64,000 nucleotides of DNA from Marinobacter shengliensis (GCF_003007715.1 NZ_PXNO01000023.1:310001-374000), one strand, 5' to 3'. Counted from the first letter of the stretch, positions 51,101-59,066 are shown. Notes: generated by a model from the sequence alone, not told the origin. A program made the numbers and translations.

Positions 51101-52671
51101 CCTGCCACACCGGTGGTTTTGGAACTGCTGCCGCCCTTGCTCCATTCGTTCAGGTTGGATCGAACGGCGTTGTGGTAATCCCGGTCGCTGAACGTGCTTT
51201 GGGAAACCTCTTCCGCAAACTGGCTGGTCTCGCGCCGGATGCTCGCTTCGCGGCGTCGCCAATCCAGTTTCACAATCCGGCGGGTTTGCCGTGGTGCCAG
51301 GGTAAGGGTATGCGCCACATCGCCCAGGGAATAGCCGTTGGATCGCCACTGCACTCGCCATTCCATGATGTGGCCACCCGCCACGGAAAGAGCCTGATAT
51401 TTGGTGGTGTCGCCGTCCCAGTCGATGGGGTTTCGGGCGCTCACAGGTTGCCGCTTGTTCAGCCAGGGGAGTTTGGGCAGTGGCAGGAAATCAATGGCTT
51501 TAATGGGCGGCATGAATACGCCGGGGTTTTTGGGCAGGAAACGCTGCAGGCTGGCAGTGTCAATGGCGAACCTGGCCCGGCTAACGCCGGCGGCCTCACT
51601 GTCCGGTTGTTCGCTGGCCACCATGGCGGTGGACATCATTCGGAACTCATTGGCATCCCTGGGTGCGATCAATCCCCGGTAATCCGGTTTTGTGTTGGAG
51701 GTGGATTCGATCTCAGGCTGCTCCACCCGGAAGACGGTCTGGAAACGGCGTTCGCCCAGAATGCGGGCCGGGTTGCTGAAAGGCCGACAAAATGAGCCGG
51801 GGTCGTCGCTGAACAGGTCCGGATCGTTCAGCAGGCTGTCTTCGTCCATGTTCAGGGGCGGATGACCATTATTGCAGCACGAACCCTTACCGTGCTCCTG
51901 GCCATCGCTCACCGGATCTTGCCAGGGCAGCATAATGCGGAGGTCCCGCAAAGGGGTATAAACGGAGCCGTCGGACTGGTAACCGACAATCAACTTTGGC
52001 CCGTTCAACACCCAGATCCAGCCATTGGCTTCGGTGCCGACGTTGAAGGGACGCTTTATATGAAAACTGCCATCGAATTTGAGATCTGCGCCTGTCAGTG
52101 ACAATGCCCCGAGATGGCCAGCCGTGTGGGTATCCAGAGCCACTTCGGCTGAACGGGCGTTGGTGCCGTTGTCAGCGTTTTGTGCCAGCAGACTGGAAAT
52201 CGCCTGATATTTTGCCTCGGTATCGATCAGATCGACACTCAGTGAATAGTCATCGAACCTGCGGTCGACCTGGCCAAGCGTGACAAAACGGCCGGATCGT
52301 TCCAGCACCGGTTGCTGCTCCGGGTTGTTGCGCTCAAGGGCATGCTTCAGGGACTCTGCAGGAATGACGAGGGTGACGGGCTCCCCCTTCTTGCCGGGCC
52401 CGGTATCAATCTCGCCCAGGTCTGCCAGCTCCGGGCCCTGTCGGCTTTCCAGTCGCGCGTGGATGGGCTTGCTCAGGAGGACGGGTTCGAGTTTGCTTTC
52501 TGCACTGGCATGGCGATCGAGTCTGATAATGTCGCTGGCAGGATGACTATCATTCTGCTTGTCTTCGGTCTGGATCGAGATCTCGTAGCTGACACGGACC
52601 TGTAGAGATTCAGCGTCTGCGCTGTTGATGGCCTTTTCGGGTTCAATCCTTAACCACAGTTGATTGGGCAT
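48142..52671 (-). CDS. giant 1509-residue protein ending in a DUF2272/NlpC-P60-like domain
   Basis: 1509 residues from ATG 52669-52671 (RBS AAGGA). There is no signal peptide and no transmembrane stretch at the N-terminus. Residues about 1-450 are beta-rich (WLRIEPEKAINSAD, SVDLIDTEAKYQ, FNVGTEANGWIWVLNGPK). About 470-620 has a Gly/Ser-rich flexible insert (SSSKTTGVAGGIGFALG). About 850-1130 includes coiled-coil and His-rich pieces. The C-terminal part (about 1290-1480) has AAWSAAFISYVVKNAG, RHMTYIVEAL and a late GHSHTDVVV and YIETLGGN, the order seen in DUF2272/NlpC-P60-like peptidase domains, with Ser replacing the usual Cys. No whole-length family is recognised. A role as toxin, phage-tail or injection cargo is speculation. 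Confidence 0.85.
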   Translation of the reverse strand: MPNQLWLRIEPEKAINSADAESLQVRVSYEISIQTEDKQNDSHPASDIIRLDRHASAESKLEPVLLSKPIHARLESRQGPELADLGEIDTGPGKKGEPVTLVIPAESLKHALERNNPEQQPVLERSGRFVTLGQVDRRFDDYSLSVDLIDTEAKYQAISSLLAQNADNGTNARSAEVALDTHTAGHLGALSLTGADLKFDGSFHIKRPFNVGTEANGWIWVLNGPKLIVGYQSDGSVYTPLRDLRIMLPWQDPVSDGQEHGKGSCCNNGHPPLNMDEDSLLNDPDLFSDDPGSFCRPFSNPARILGERRFQTVFRVEQPEIESTSNTKPDYRGLIAPRDANEFRMMSTAMVASEQPDSEAAGVSRARFAIDTASLQRFLPKNPGVFMPPIKAIDFLPLPKLPWLNKRQPVSARNPIDWDGDTTKYQALSVAGGHIMEWRVQWRSNGYSLGDVAHTLTLAPRQTRRIVKLDWRRREASIRRETSQFAEEVSQSTFSDRDYHNAVRSNLNEWSKGGSSSKTTGVAGGIGFALGPVVIGGGAAHGRASSSSWQRGGRSVSAAEEQSLRDAIRQFGDSLRQYESTVVNEVSQDESIEGVSEVVRNPNYCHSLTVIYHEILRHIRVDTVLAGVRECLFVPFAIRPFTFSRVIRWRDVFERYLQKRDLRWALKYTEDIQNHWQGSDVPAGPRKAQPLESLTGTIYIKLGIERPRDEVVSDQIDDQLSEEGAVGEKITTRVWQAYANILPIPVGQIVARIRGFSASQRDAYFQREIAPAMARRWVDRLRLDSQNGELEGTDFTLVGEYRFNRTVRVDFNVPSEALAGNKREDIAKLILSATEHLPKGSVANVTSANIHFHTSHYERRVSSPRGTDDLISPPAWDDNETDRPAPSESATLSFRPSNWEEQNMRLEAEKANRKLLEHINDNLHYYHKVIWWTMDRDELYMLLDGFAISPSDGRSIASVVEREPIAIMGNTLVFKVAAGAFLGINGHESYEDAFRYYKGEGAPAMPMRISLPTDGLYAQAIMDECNACEEHEGSTDWVLKDEDPALADFPGNFFDSRRSQPQDMTPTNMPDSIINLQNAPAAPAPQGFGDILGAVANSNAFRDMAGLEGTQKNALGALNSAANLAGQFGGFALQTRLAELQAEKDAGANFDKKRAAIDRAVEKGSMSKQDGEAALRKQAEQMGQKAADGVSDRAKSIVEQFGKDRDVSVTEQDAGGIRTVSVGKGLQLASFRPDADVEALERSLANQKIIERYNRGTAWKRDIVANAEAEETAWTNDDGTKKQEGTELAKLQDYFGAISQWAVDQFAEDSRDNEAAWSAAFISYVVKNAGVKPSHGFSPSIRHMTYIVEALVNRKNRDLDRPFWLYKAEDLSPQVGDILCKPWNETPCANLTLAGLESQFIEKKASGEYAIKGTPTGHSHTDVVVRRFSDDGTDYIETLGGNTRDLSGVAHTVGRRRWRLSANGRVDACVDRNNEVIEDCPPFAFIRIVHPTTQQLLDAAADEEGGVSV

Positions 52672-53017
52672 GATGTGTCCTTTCGGTTGATTGTGCATCC
52701 TGGTGGGTGGGCCCCTTGCCGGGCGGGCGATGCAGACAATACAACCGGTGCCGCTGGACGTTTCCCTGCGGCAAGACAACCTTGTCGTTCAGTTCCTCAG
52801 CATACGGCCAGATATCGAAGCAAGGTGACCGTGGATGCATGGCTTTCCGTACAAAAAAACAACCAGATTACAGCTGCTGGTTGACGACTTCAGTGGCAAG
52901 TGTTGTGTTGGACTTGGAATTTGTAAACGTTGAACCGGGATTTTTTTGTAACGATTCCCTGTCGGAAAATACGTTGTGTCGTCATGGCCTACATGACTTT
53001 TCGGTGGAGTGGTGGCT
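52672..53017. other. 346-base gene-free stretch before the giant gene
   Basis: Between the giant gene start (52671) and the diguanylate cyclase stop (53018). It holds the terminator hairpin at 52853-52883, a second smaller inverted repeat (GTCATG-GCCTA-CATGAC at 52981-52997) and AT-rich patches around 52920-52960. It probably contains the giant gene's promoter, but I could not identify a convincing one. Confidence 0.5.
52853..52883 (-). terminator. intrinsic terminator of the diguanylate cyclase gene
   Basis: CAACCAG (52860-52866), 10-base loop, CTGGTTG (52877-52883). On the minus strand the stem is followed by seven T (52853-52859), which makes it a clear rho-independent terminator, 135 bases downstream of the stop codon at 53018. 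Confidence 0.8.
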
Positions 53018-53956
53018 TCAGGCTGCCACGATGCGGTTCCTGCCTTGGTGTTTCGCCTCGTACAGGCGCTGATCCACAAGCTCCAGAAAGTCATTGAGTG
53101 AATCATTTCGGGCCGGTGTGATTGTGCCGACGCCGATGCTTAGCGTGACCAGCTGGCTTGCGCTATTGTTCCCATGGGCAATCTGTTCTCGCAGGAGATG
53201 TTGGTGGCACCGCTCGGCAACTTTCAGTGCTGCCGCAGGATTGGTTTCCGGCAGAACGATGACAAACTCCTCGCCACCAAAACGGGCAACAAAGTCCTTA
53301 GAACGCGTTGCAGCACCCATGAGCACTTTGGCTATACGTTTAAGGCACTCATCCCCTTGCAAGTGACCATGAAGATCGTTGTATTGCTTGAAGTTATCGA
53401 TATCCAAAAGCAGCACCGAGAGAGGTTGATGATTTCTCAGGGCACTATGCCAGGCCTCGTCCATGAATGAATCAAACATTCGGCGATTCGCTACGCCGGT
53501 GAGGCCGTCCTGGAATGAATATTCCTCGAGCTTTTTTTGCAAGGCCACGACTTTTTCTTCGGTTTTCTTGCGCTCGCTGATGTCGAACATGAAACCGATC
53601 AACGCTTCGACCTCTCCATTCTCATCGCGGGAAACATGCACCACATCCCGAATCCAGACGTAGTGACCATCTTTGTGCAGTGCCCGATAGTCAGCTTCGT
53701 GATCAATGCCTGACTTGGATTGAGCGACACAGAAATCCACGACCCAGCCCTGGTCGTCCGGGTGCATGCGGGTGGCCCAATCTTCTACGCTCTGCCAGCT
53801 TTGCGGTGTCCAGCCCAGCAGAGCCTCGATCTGGGGACCGATATAGGCAAACTTCATGGTTTTCCAGTCGATCTTCCAGGGAATGGCCCTGGTAGACTCC
53901 AGCAGGGTTTTGTAGACCGAGCTGTCGGCGGCCAGTTCTTCAGGTTTGTTTTTCAC
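53018..53956 (-). CDS. diguanylate cyclase with PAS sensor
   Basis: 312 residues; GTG start at 53954-53956. A PAS/PAC domain spans about 15-135 (PWKIDWKTMKFAYIGPQIEALLGW and VWIRDVVHVSRDENGEVEALIGFMFDISE), then a helical linker and the GGDEF domain (about 150-310). Its active site is FGGEEF, so the enzyme is catalytically intact, and the RSKD motif five residues upstream forms the inhibitory c-di-GMP I-site. It makes cyclic di-GMP. Cytoplasmic, with no transmembrane part; the PAS ligand is unknown. Confidence 0.94.
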   Translation of the reverse strand: MKNKPEELAADSSVYKTLLESTRAIPWKIDWKTMKFAYIGPQIEALLGWTPQSWQSVEDWATRMHPDDQGWVVDFCVAQSKSGIDHEADYRALHKDGHYVWIRDVVHVSRDENGEVEALIGFMFDISERKKTEEKVVALQKKLEEYSFQDGLTGVANRRMFDSFMDEAWHSALRNHQPLSVLLLDIDNFKQYNDLHGHLQGDECLKRIAKVLMGAATRSKDFVARFGGEEFVIVLPETNPAAALKVAERCHQHLLREQIAHGNNSASQLVTLSIGVGTITPARNDSLNDFLELVDQRLYEAKHQGRNRIVAA

Positions 53957-54274
53957 GACCGTACCTCCAGGCTTGGCTACTCGGGGTGGAGTCTTCGGTG
54001 GATGGATTTGAGAGTATGGGATACGTCGCAGTATAGGGCATTGGCGTCTGGAGGGAAGCTACTCTTCGGTGGATAAATTATGACCCGGTCATTTTGCGGC
54101 CATATTGCTTGAACCCCCGGTTCTATTGGGCTCAGGCCGGCTATCCTTGCGCTACGCACAAAGTTATCCACAGATTCTGTGCGTAACCTTGGGTGATGCA
54201 TGACGAAGCCGCTTGGGGTAGGCTGCCTGCATGTCTATCACCCGGCGTTGTCGCCGCATAAACGGAAAGCGTTA
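53957..54274. other. 318-base gene-free stretch with intergenic element B
   Basis: Between the diguanylate cyclase start and the small exported protein gene. It has the repeated TCTTCGGTGGAT at 53992-54003 and 54063-54074, then the DnaA-box-bounded element at 54069-54171. No coding sequence or RNA gene is recognised. Confidence 0.55.
54069..54171. repeat. intergenic element B, bounded by DnaA-box half sites (copy 2 of 2)
   Basis: It begins GTGGATAAATT and ends AAAGTTATCCAC. It carries the same left end and the same right block (CTATCCTTGCG...ACAAAGTTATCCACAGAT) as element A at 32504-32629, with a shorter middle. Length 103 bases. A perfect DnaA box TTATCCACA lies at its right end (54164-54172); the left box differs by one base (GGTGGATAA). 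Confidence 0.7.
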
Positions 54275-54652
54275 ATGAAGTTCCCCATTGTTACGGTTGC
54301 CATGGTGTCTGTTGCCCTCGTCTACGTGTTCTGGGGCCAGACTCAGGAATCCTCTGATCCGACCGATCCCGCCCGCTTTGCCAATCTTCAGGCTAACCCT
54401 GCCAAAAGCAGTGACGTGGTGGACTGGGCAATTACCCAGATTCCGGAGGTTTGCGCGCAGGCGATAGGGCAGCCTGCCGGCAGTGACGCAGTTAACGATT
54501 GCGAGAAGCGTGCGCAATCCCGAACGTCCACCTGCCGCCGGGCTGTGTACGACAACTTCCCGGACCGGGTGACCTCCGAGGCGATGTTCCGGGATGTCTC
54601 TATCTCGATGATGAATTGCCTGGTGCCCCAGGGCGGTATTGTTCGGCCATGA
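54275..54652 (+). CDS. small exported/anchored protein, unknown
   Basis: 125 residues from ATG 54275; a longer reading from 54200 lacks a signal. A hydrophobic N-terminus (PIVTVAMVSVALVYVFWG, 3-20) is a signal or anchor. The mature domain has four cysteines (VCAQAIG, NDCEKRA, STCRRA, NCLVP), probably two disulfides, and a helix pattern typical of small periplasmic proteins. No family recognised. It follows the element B spacer and precedes a crotonase. Confidence 0.68.
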   Translation: MKFPIVTVAMVSVALVYVFWGQTQESSDPTDPARFANLQANPAKSSDVVDWAITQIPEVCAQAIGQPAGSDAVNDCEKRAQSRTSTCRRAVYDNFPDRVTSEAMFRDVSISMMNCLVPQGGIVRP

Positions 54653-54781
54653 CCGTTGGTGCGCGGCGGTGGCATGGCGATGATCAGGGCTTTACCTGAT
54701 GCCCCAGATCGCCCACAATCTTGGGATTCTGATGTTAACAAACACTCACTTTAATAAAACGCAGTAGATGAGGATGCACAG

Positions 54782-55480
54782 GTGACTGAACTCGTAAGCT
54801 ACGAACTGAACGACGGCATTGCCACCATCAGCCTGAACAACGGCAAAGCCAATGCCTTGAGCCACGACGTGTTTGCCGGGCTGAATGCCGCTCTGGACCA
54901 GGCCGAGCAAGACAAGGCCATTGTGATTCTGACTGGCCAGCCGGGTATGTTCTCCGGCGGCTACGACCTTAAAGAAATGCAGAAAGGCCCGAAAGAAGCA
55001 ATGGCGCTGGTGAAGGTGGGCTCAACCCTGACCCGTCGCCTGGCGGCGTTCCCGCTCCCGGTGATTGGTGCTTGCAGTGGCCATGCCATCGCCAAGGGTG
55101 CGTTTATCCTGTTGTCTGTGGATTACCGCATTGGCGTAGAGGGCGGTTTCAAGCTGGGCCTGAACGAAGTGGCTATCGGTATGACCATGCACCACGCTGG
55201 TATCGAGATCGCCCGCCACCGTATGCCGGCGCCGTATTTCTACCGTTCGGTGGTGAATGCCGAGATCTTTAACCCGGAAGGCGCCGTTGCGGCGGGTTTC
55301 CTGGATGAGGTGGTGGCTCCGGAGCAGCTGATGGAGCGAGCGGTAGCGGTTGCAACTCAGATGAAGCAGCTCAACCTGAATGCGCATAAGCAAACCAAGC
55401 TGAAGGTGAAAGGCGATTACCTGGCGCTGCTGGACCGTTGCATCGAACAGGACGCTGCTCACTTTGATCTGATGGGTTAA
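54782..55480 (+). CDS. crotonase/enoyl-CoA hydratase-isomerase family protein
   Basis: 232 residues from GTG 54782 (RBS GAGGA). The crotonase fold landmarks are MFSGGYDLKEMQ near 60 (oxyanion hole), PVIGACSGHAIAKGAFILLSVDYRIGVEGGFKLGLNEVAIGMTM near 100-140, and a C-terminal helix. Acting on acyl-CoA thioesters in fatty-acid or related metabolism; the catalytic Glu/Asp pair of enoyl-CoA hydratases is not obvious, so a variant reaction is possible. It is followed by an imperfect hairpin and then an acyl-CoA thioesterase. Confidence 0.9.
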   Translation: MTELVSYELNDGIATISLNNGKANALSHDVFAGLNAALDQAEQDKAIVILTGQPGMFSGGYDLKEMQKGPKEAMALVKVGSTLTRRLAAFPLPVIGACSGHAIAKGAFILLSVDYRIGVEGGFKLGLNEVAIGMTMHHAGIEIARHRMPAPYFYRSVVNAEIFNPEGAVAAGFLDEVVAPEQLMERAVAVATQMKQLNLNAHKQTKLKVKGDYLALLDRCIEQDAAHFDLMG

Positions 55481-55489
55481 CCCGAGCCC

Positions 55490-55546
55490 ACCTCTTTCTG
55501 GAACTGGCTGGCAGGTTTGATTCTGAACAGCCAGACCAGAAGAGGT
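55490..55546. terminator. 57-base imperfect hairpin between crotonase and thioesterase genes
   Basis: Outer arms ACCTCTTTCTGG and CCAGAAGAGGT pair with one bulged T, and inner arms CTGGCTG and CAGCCAG form a second stem. A short T run follows at 55546. It may be an attenuator or transcript-end structure. Confidence 0.5.
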
Positions 55547-55587
55547 TTCGCAGAGTTTGTGGGTAAACACGAGAGGGGGCGAGTGAA

Positions 55588-56085
55588 ATGTCTGAAAAGC
55601 CGGGTAAGCCGGTGGCGGCATCCGCCATCGACAAGCATGTGTACAAGGTTTTCCCCAACGATATGAACTCACACAACACAGTGTTTGGCGGCATGATCAT
55701 GGCCAAGTGTGATCGCCTGGCTCTGGTGGTGGCAGAGCGCCATTCGGCCCATGTTTGCGTGACTGCTGCGGTGGATTCCATCCACTTCCGGGCCCCTGCC
55801 AAGGGGAATGACACACTGCTATTCAATCTGTCTCTGAACCGCAGCTGGGGCTCGTCGATGGAGATTGGTGCCCGTGTAGAGGCCGAGAACAGCTATACCG
55901 GTGAGACCCGCCACATCCTTTCCGCATTTTTCACCTTTGTGGCCCTGGACAAGAACGATCGGCCTGTTGAGGTGCCACCGGTGATTCCGGAAACGAAAGA
56001 CCAGATTCGTCGTTACGAGAAAGCCGAAATTCGCCGGGAAGGGCGGCTGAGAACGCGAGACGCGCTTTCAAAAGCAAATGGCTGA
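55588..56085 (+). CDS. acyl-CoA thioesterase (hotdog, YciA-like)
   Basis: 165 residues. The hotdog signature [54 protein letters not shown] is the YciA/Acot12-like acyl-CoA thioester hydrolase type with the catalytic-area Asn-His-Asn-Thr and FGG. The enzyme hydrolyses short to medium acyl-CoA. It is preceded by a crotonase, which also acts on acyl-CoA. Confidence 0.92.
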   Translation: MSEKPGKPVAASAIDKHVYKVFPNDMNSHNTVFGGMIMAKCDRLALVVAERHSAHVCVTAAVDSIHFRAPAKGNDTLLFNLSLNRSWGSSMEIGARVEAENSYTGETRHILSAFFTFVALDKNDRPVEVPPVIPETKDQIRRYEKAEIRREGRLRTRDALSKANG

Positions 56086-56159
56086 GAGACTATCGCTTAT
56101 TGATTCCAGTCATGGTATATCAGCGCCACAGAAAACCCTTTTTATCGGAATCGGATGTT

Positions 56160-56726
56160 ATGCCTAAAGCGAGTGAGATCAAGAAGAACCAGGCCGTTGA
56201 ATACGACGGACGCGTCTATTTTGTGAAGGATATCGAGCGCTCGGTACCTCAGGGCCGTGCTGGCGGCAGCTTGTACCGCATGCGCATGTACGATGTAGTG
56301 ACTAACCAGAAGCTGGATGAGACCTTTAAAGACTCTGACATGCTGAATCTGGCGGATTTGGTGCGTCGTCCGGTCATGTTCTCCTACGCCGATGGCGACG
56401 AGTACGTGTTCATGGATAACGAAGACTTCACCCAGTACATGCTGAATAAAAGCGCCATTGAAGACGAGCTGTTGTTCATCACCGAGGATACCCAGGGCGT
56501 GATGGCGATTCTGGTCAGTGAAACGCCGGTGGCCATTGATCTGCCGCCGACCGTTGAGCTCACCATTGAAGAAACCGACCCGTCTATCAAGGGCGGTTCG
56601 GCAACGGCTCGCACCAAGCCAGCCCGCCTGACCACCGGCCTGGTGGTTCAGGTGCCTGAGCACATCTCTACCGGTGATCGCATCAAGGTGAACGTGGAAG
56701 AGCGTAAGTTCCTCAGCCGCGCCTGA
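56160..56726 (+). CDS. efpL: elongation factor P-like protein EfpL (YeiP)
   Basis: 188 residues from ATG 56160 ([28 protein letters not shown]), the length and opening of YeiP/EfpL; a 19-residue longer reading starts in non-homologous sequence. EF-P domains I-III are present, and the N-terminal tip [18 protein letters not shown] is a loop that replaces the modified lysine region of EF-P. EfpL relieves ribosomes stalled on certain proline motifs. The hairpin at 56734 is its terminator. Confidence 0.92.
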   Translation: MPKASEIKKNQAVEYDGRVYFVKDIERSVPQGRAGGSLYRMRMYDVVTNQKLDETFKDSDMLNLADLVRRPVMFSYADGDEYVFMDNEDFTQYMLNKSAIEDELLFITEDTQGVMAILVSETPVAIDLPPTVELTIEETDPSIKGGSATARTKPARLTTGLVVQVPEHISTGDRIKVNVEERKFLSRA

Positions 56727-56733
56727 TGTTTTG

Positions 56734-56764
56734 ATCAGCTCCGTCAGCCGACGGAGCTGATTTC
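56734..56764. terminator. 12-bp perfect hairpin, bidirectional terminator
   Basis: ATCAGCTCCGTC, tetraloop AGCC, GACGGAGCTGAT. On the plus strand it is followed by TTCGTC just after the stem (stem ends 56761). It also covers the rsuA stop codon and the start of that gene's 3' end, so it can end both efpL and rsuA transcripts. Confidence 0.7.
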
Positions 56765-57439
56765 GTCGCCGCTGAGGTGACGATACCCACCAACTGGAAG
56801 GTCCGGGTCCAGTACCAGGCTGCCCATGCTTTCCCTGTGCAGTGATGTGATCCGATTGCCGACCGCGTGGAACATGCGCTTTACCTGGTGATACCGCCCC
56901 TCAAAGATGGTTACCCGAGCCTCGCGGTCATTCAGTTGCTCCAACCGGGCAGGGGACGTTGTCAGCTGTTCGTATTCAAACCAGATGCCCTCGGCAAAGC
57001 GCGTGGCCGTTTCAGGGCTGATGGGTGACGCGGTTGTGACCCGGTAGGTTTTCGGTAGTTTGATGGCAGGCTCGGTGAGCCGGCGGGACCATAGCCCGTC
57101 ACTGCTCAGAATAAGAAGCCCGGTGCTGGCCCGGTCCAGGCGGCCGCCGATGTGCAAGTGCTCCCGTATTTCCGGCGCAATCAGTTCCATGACGGTCGGG
57201 TGTTGGTCATCCTGAGTGGCGCTTAGGTAGCCGGCGGGTTTGTGGAGCATCAGGTAATAAGCGGGTTCGGCTTGCTGGATGATGTTCTGGTCAATTCTGA
57301 CTTCCTGAAACCGGGAAACCTCCTCTGCGCCGTCCTGACACCTCTGGCCGTCCACGCTCACCCGGCCAGAAGCCAGAAGCTGTCTTGCATGGCGACGACT
57401 GACACCGTTCTGGTTGCTGATAATACGGGAGAGCTTCAT
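56744..57439 (-). CDS. rsuA: 16S rRNA pseudouridine(516) synthase RsuA
   Basis: 231 residues. The N-terminal S4-like RNA-binding domain includes SRRHARQLLASGRVSVDG, the catalytic Asp is in HIGGRLDRASTGLLILSSDG near 100, and KTYRVTTA and VTIFEGRYHQVKRMFHAVGN follow, all as in RsuA. The enzyme makes pseudouridine at position 516 of 16S rRNA. Its start overlaps the spermidine synthase-like gene by 4 bases (57436-57439). Confidence 0.93.
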   Translation of the reverse strand: MKLSRIISNQNGVSRRHARQLLASGRVSVDGQRCQDGAEEVSRFQEVRIDQNIIQQAEPAYYLMLHKPAGYLSATQDDQHPTVMELIAPEIREHLHIGGRLDRASTGLLILSSDGLWSRRLTEPAIKLPKTYRVTTASPISPETATRFAEGIWFEYEQLTTSPARLEQLNDREARVTIFEGRYHQVKRMFHAVGNRITSLHRESMGSLVLDPDLPVGGYRHLSGDEISSVG

Positions 57440-58224
57440 GGCTCGCTTGGCGTAACGGCCGGCACCAGCCGGCTCAGCTTCTTGATCAGTTTCCGCCAGC
57501 CAATGGGCAGGCGCTCTTCCAGGGCGTTCAGCCGGGATTTGTCGATGGACCAGGGGTCAAAGTCCTGTTTGCGCCCGTAGATCACCCAATTGTTGGTCCT
57601 GCTCTTGAACACCAGAAGTAACGGGAACTGGCGCTTGAGTTCCCGCAGCAGATTGCCATCTGGTTCCGGCATTCGGTGGTAGTTAAGAACCAGCCAGCCG
57701 GTAGAGGATAATGCCCGGCTGCAGGCTTTGATAAACTGCCGCTGGCTTTGCGCCGGGCTCATACGGTCAGCACTGTACAGGTCCGTCAGGATCATATCGG
57801 TGCTGGCTTCGGGTAGCTGGTCGACGGCCAGGCGGGCGTCGGCAATATGCACCCTTAGCCGTTCTGATTCGGGTAGTGCAAACCAGTCCTTTGCGATTTC
57901 CGCAACCTTTCGCCGAAGTTCATACACATCAATGATGCTGTCCGGAAGCAGCGTGAACAGACCATGGGCCAGTACGCCACCACCCAGGCCCAGCACCGTT
58001 ACCCTGCTGGGTGAGGCAAAAGCGATTGGCAGCAGCATGGCGCGGTTGTATTCATGCACTGGCACGTTGGGGGATGCGCGCAAGATCTTGCTTTGCTCAA
58101 ACACCGAATCAAAGCTCAGAATCCGGTGCTTGCGGTCATCGATCACCAGGATGTTGCCATGGGGGTCGCTTGCCACATGCACGATATCGCCCTTGATTTC
58201 AGGGCGCTTGATAATCGTGCCCAT
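57436..58224 (-). CDS. spermidine synthase-like protein
   Basis: 262 residues. The spermidine/spermine synthase fold is suggested by VTVLGLGGGVLAHGLFTLLP near 85 (SAM/decarboxy-SAM site), DVYELRRKVAEIAKDWF, and MILTDLYSADRMSPAQSQRQF near 155. The usual pair of catalytic aspartates is only partly visible. The start overlaps the lytic transglycosylase stop by one base (TGATG). Role unknown; such proteins are often annotated as methyltransferases. Confidence 0.82.
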   Translation of the reverse strand: MGTIIKRPEIKGDIVHVASDPHGNILVIDDRKHRILSFDSVFEQSKILRASPNVPVHEYNRAMLLPIAFASPSRVTVLGLGGGVLAHGLFTLLPDSIIDVYELRRKVAEIAKDWFALPESERLRVHIADARLAVDQLPEASTDMILTDLYSADRMSPAQSQRQFIKACSRALSSTGWLVLNYHRMPEPDGNLLRELKRQFPLLLVFKSRTNNWVIYGRKQDFDPWSIDKSRLNALEERLPIGWRKLIKKLSRLVPAVTPSEP

Positions 58225-58964
58225 CAGTTGCTGGCGTAGCGTTGGTGCAGAATGCCGACCCGTTCGACGTAGGCCTTGGTTTCCGCGTAGGGTGGGATGC
58301 CATTGAAGCGCCCGACGGCGCCAGGGCCGGCGTTGTAAGCGGCGGTTGCCAGCCGGACATCGCCATTGAAGCGTTTGAGCATGCGGGCAAGGTAATCGAC
58401 CCCACCACGTATATTGTCTTCAATGGCAAATGGGTCTCTCACGCCCAGTTCATCTGCGGTGCCGGGCATCAACTGCATCAGGCCCTGGGCGCCGACCGGC
58501 GACACGGCCTTCGGGTTGAACGCAGATTCGGCATGAATGACCGCCCGAACCAGAGCCGGGTCGACATCGAACTCTTGAGCGGCTGTCAGGATTTCATCCC
58601 GGAACGGACTCACGAACAGAGGGGTTTTGTGCCAGTCCACTTTGGAACCCGGGTCGCAGGCGTAGCAGTGAAACCGGATAACCTCGACGTCTTCTGTGCT
58701 GGGCCGTTGGCTGCTGTACGCGACCACACCGTGCTCATCGGTGTAGCGGTACACGGTTTCGTTGCGGGTTGAAGCCCGGGGCTGGCTCGGGCTTTTCACG
58801 TTGGTGAATTCTACCCGGCCATCCGGATGGACAATGCGCTGGATGCTGTCGGCATGGGCGATGCCGGTCGCCAGAACGAATCCGGTGAGAAGGGCGACCG
58901 TTATTCTGGCCAGTAGGGAGATACCGCTTAAATTCATCAAAGACCCGGTACGTTTATTCTGCAT
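58224..58964 (-). CDS. lytic transglycosylase
   Basis: 246 residues; the in-frame ATG at 58937 (MNLSGISLLAR) is an alternative start. A signal peptide follows. A DUF4124-type domain (about 35-80) includes HADSIQRIVHPDGRVEFTNV and YRYTDEHGVVAYSSQRP. The transglycosylase SLT domain (about 110-240) contains VIHAESAFNPKAVSPVGAQGLMQLMPGTADELGV, with the catalytic Glu in HAESAFN. It cleaves peptidoglycan in the periplasm. The stop and next start overlap in a coupled operon. Confidence 0.93.
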   Translation of the reverse strand: MQNKRTGSLMNLSGISLLARITVALLTGFVLATGIAHADSIQRIVHPDGRVEFTNVKSPSQPRASTRNETVYRYTDEHGVVAYSSQRPSTEDVEVIRFHCYACDPGSKVDWHKTPLFVSPFRDEILTAAQEFDVDPALVRAVIHAESAFNPKAVSPVGAQGLMQLMPGTADELGVRDPFAIEDNIRGGVDYLARMLKRFNGDVRLATAAYNAGPGAVGRFNGIPPYAETKAYVERVGILHQRYASN

Positions 58965-59066
58965 GTCAATCTGCCGATATTATCGCGGTAGATGCCCCTG
59001 TAAGTGTAGGAGTTTCGTGCCTTGATGATACCGATTGTTCATGGGGTCACAAACTTACTGTGGGCC

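Noticed and set aside
50605..51795. Long plus-strand open frame (about 396 codons) across the giant gene
   Set aside because: Antisense shadow of a clearly coding minus-strand frame; no family features, no RBS.
52981..52997. GTCATG-GCCTA-CATGAC inverted repeat, possible terminator
   Set aside because: Only 6-bp arms, and no upstream gene on the strand where T follows.
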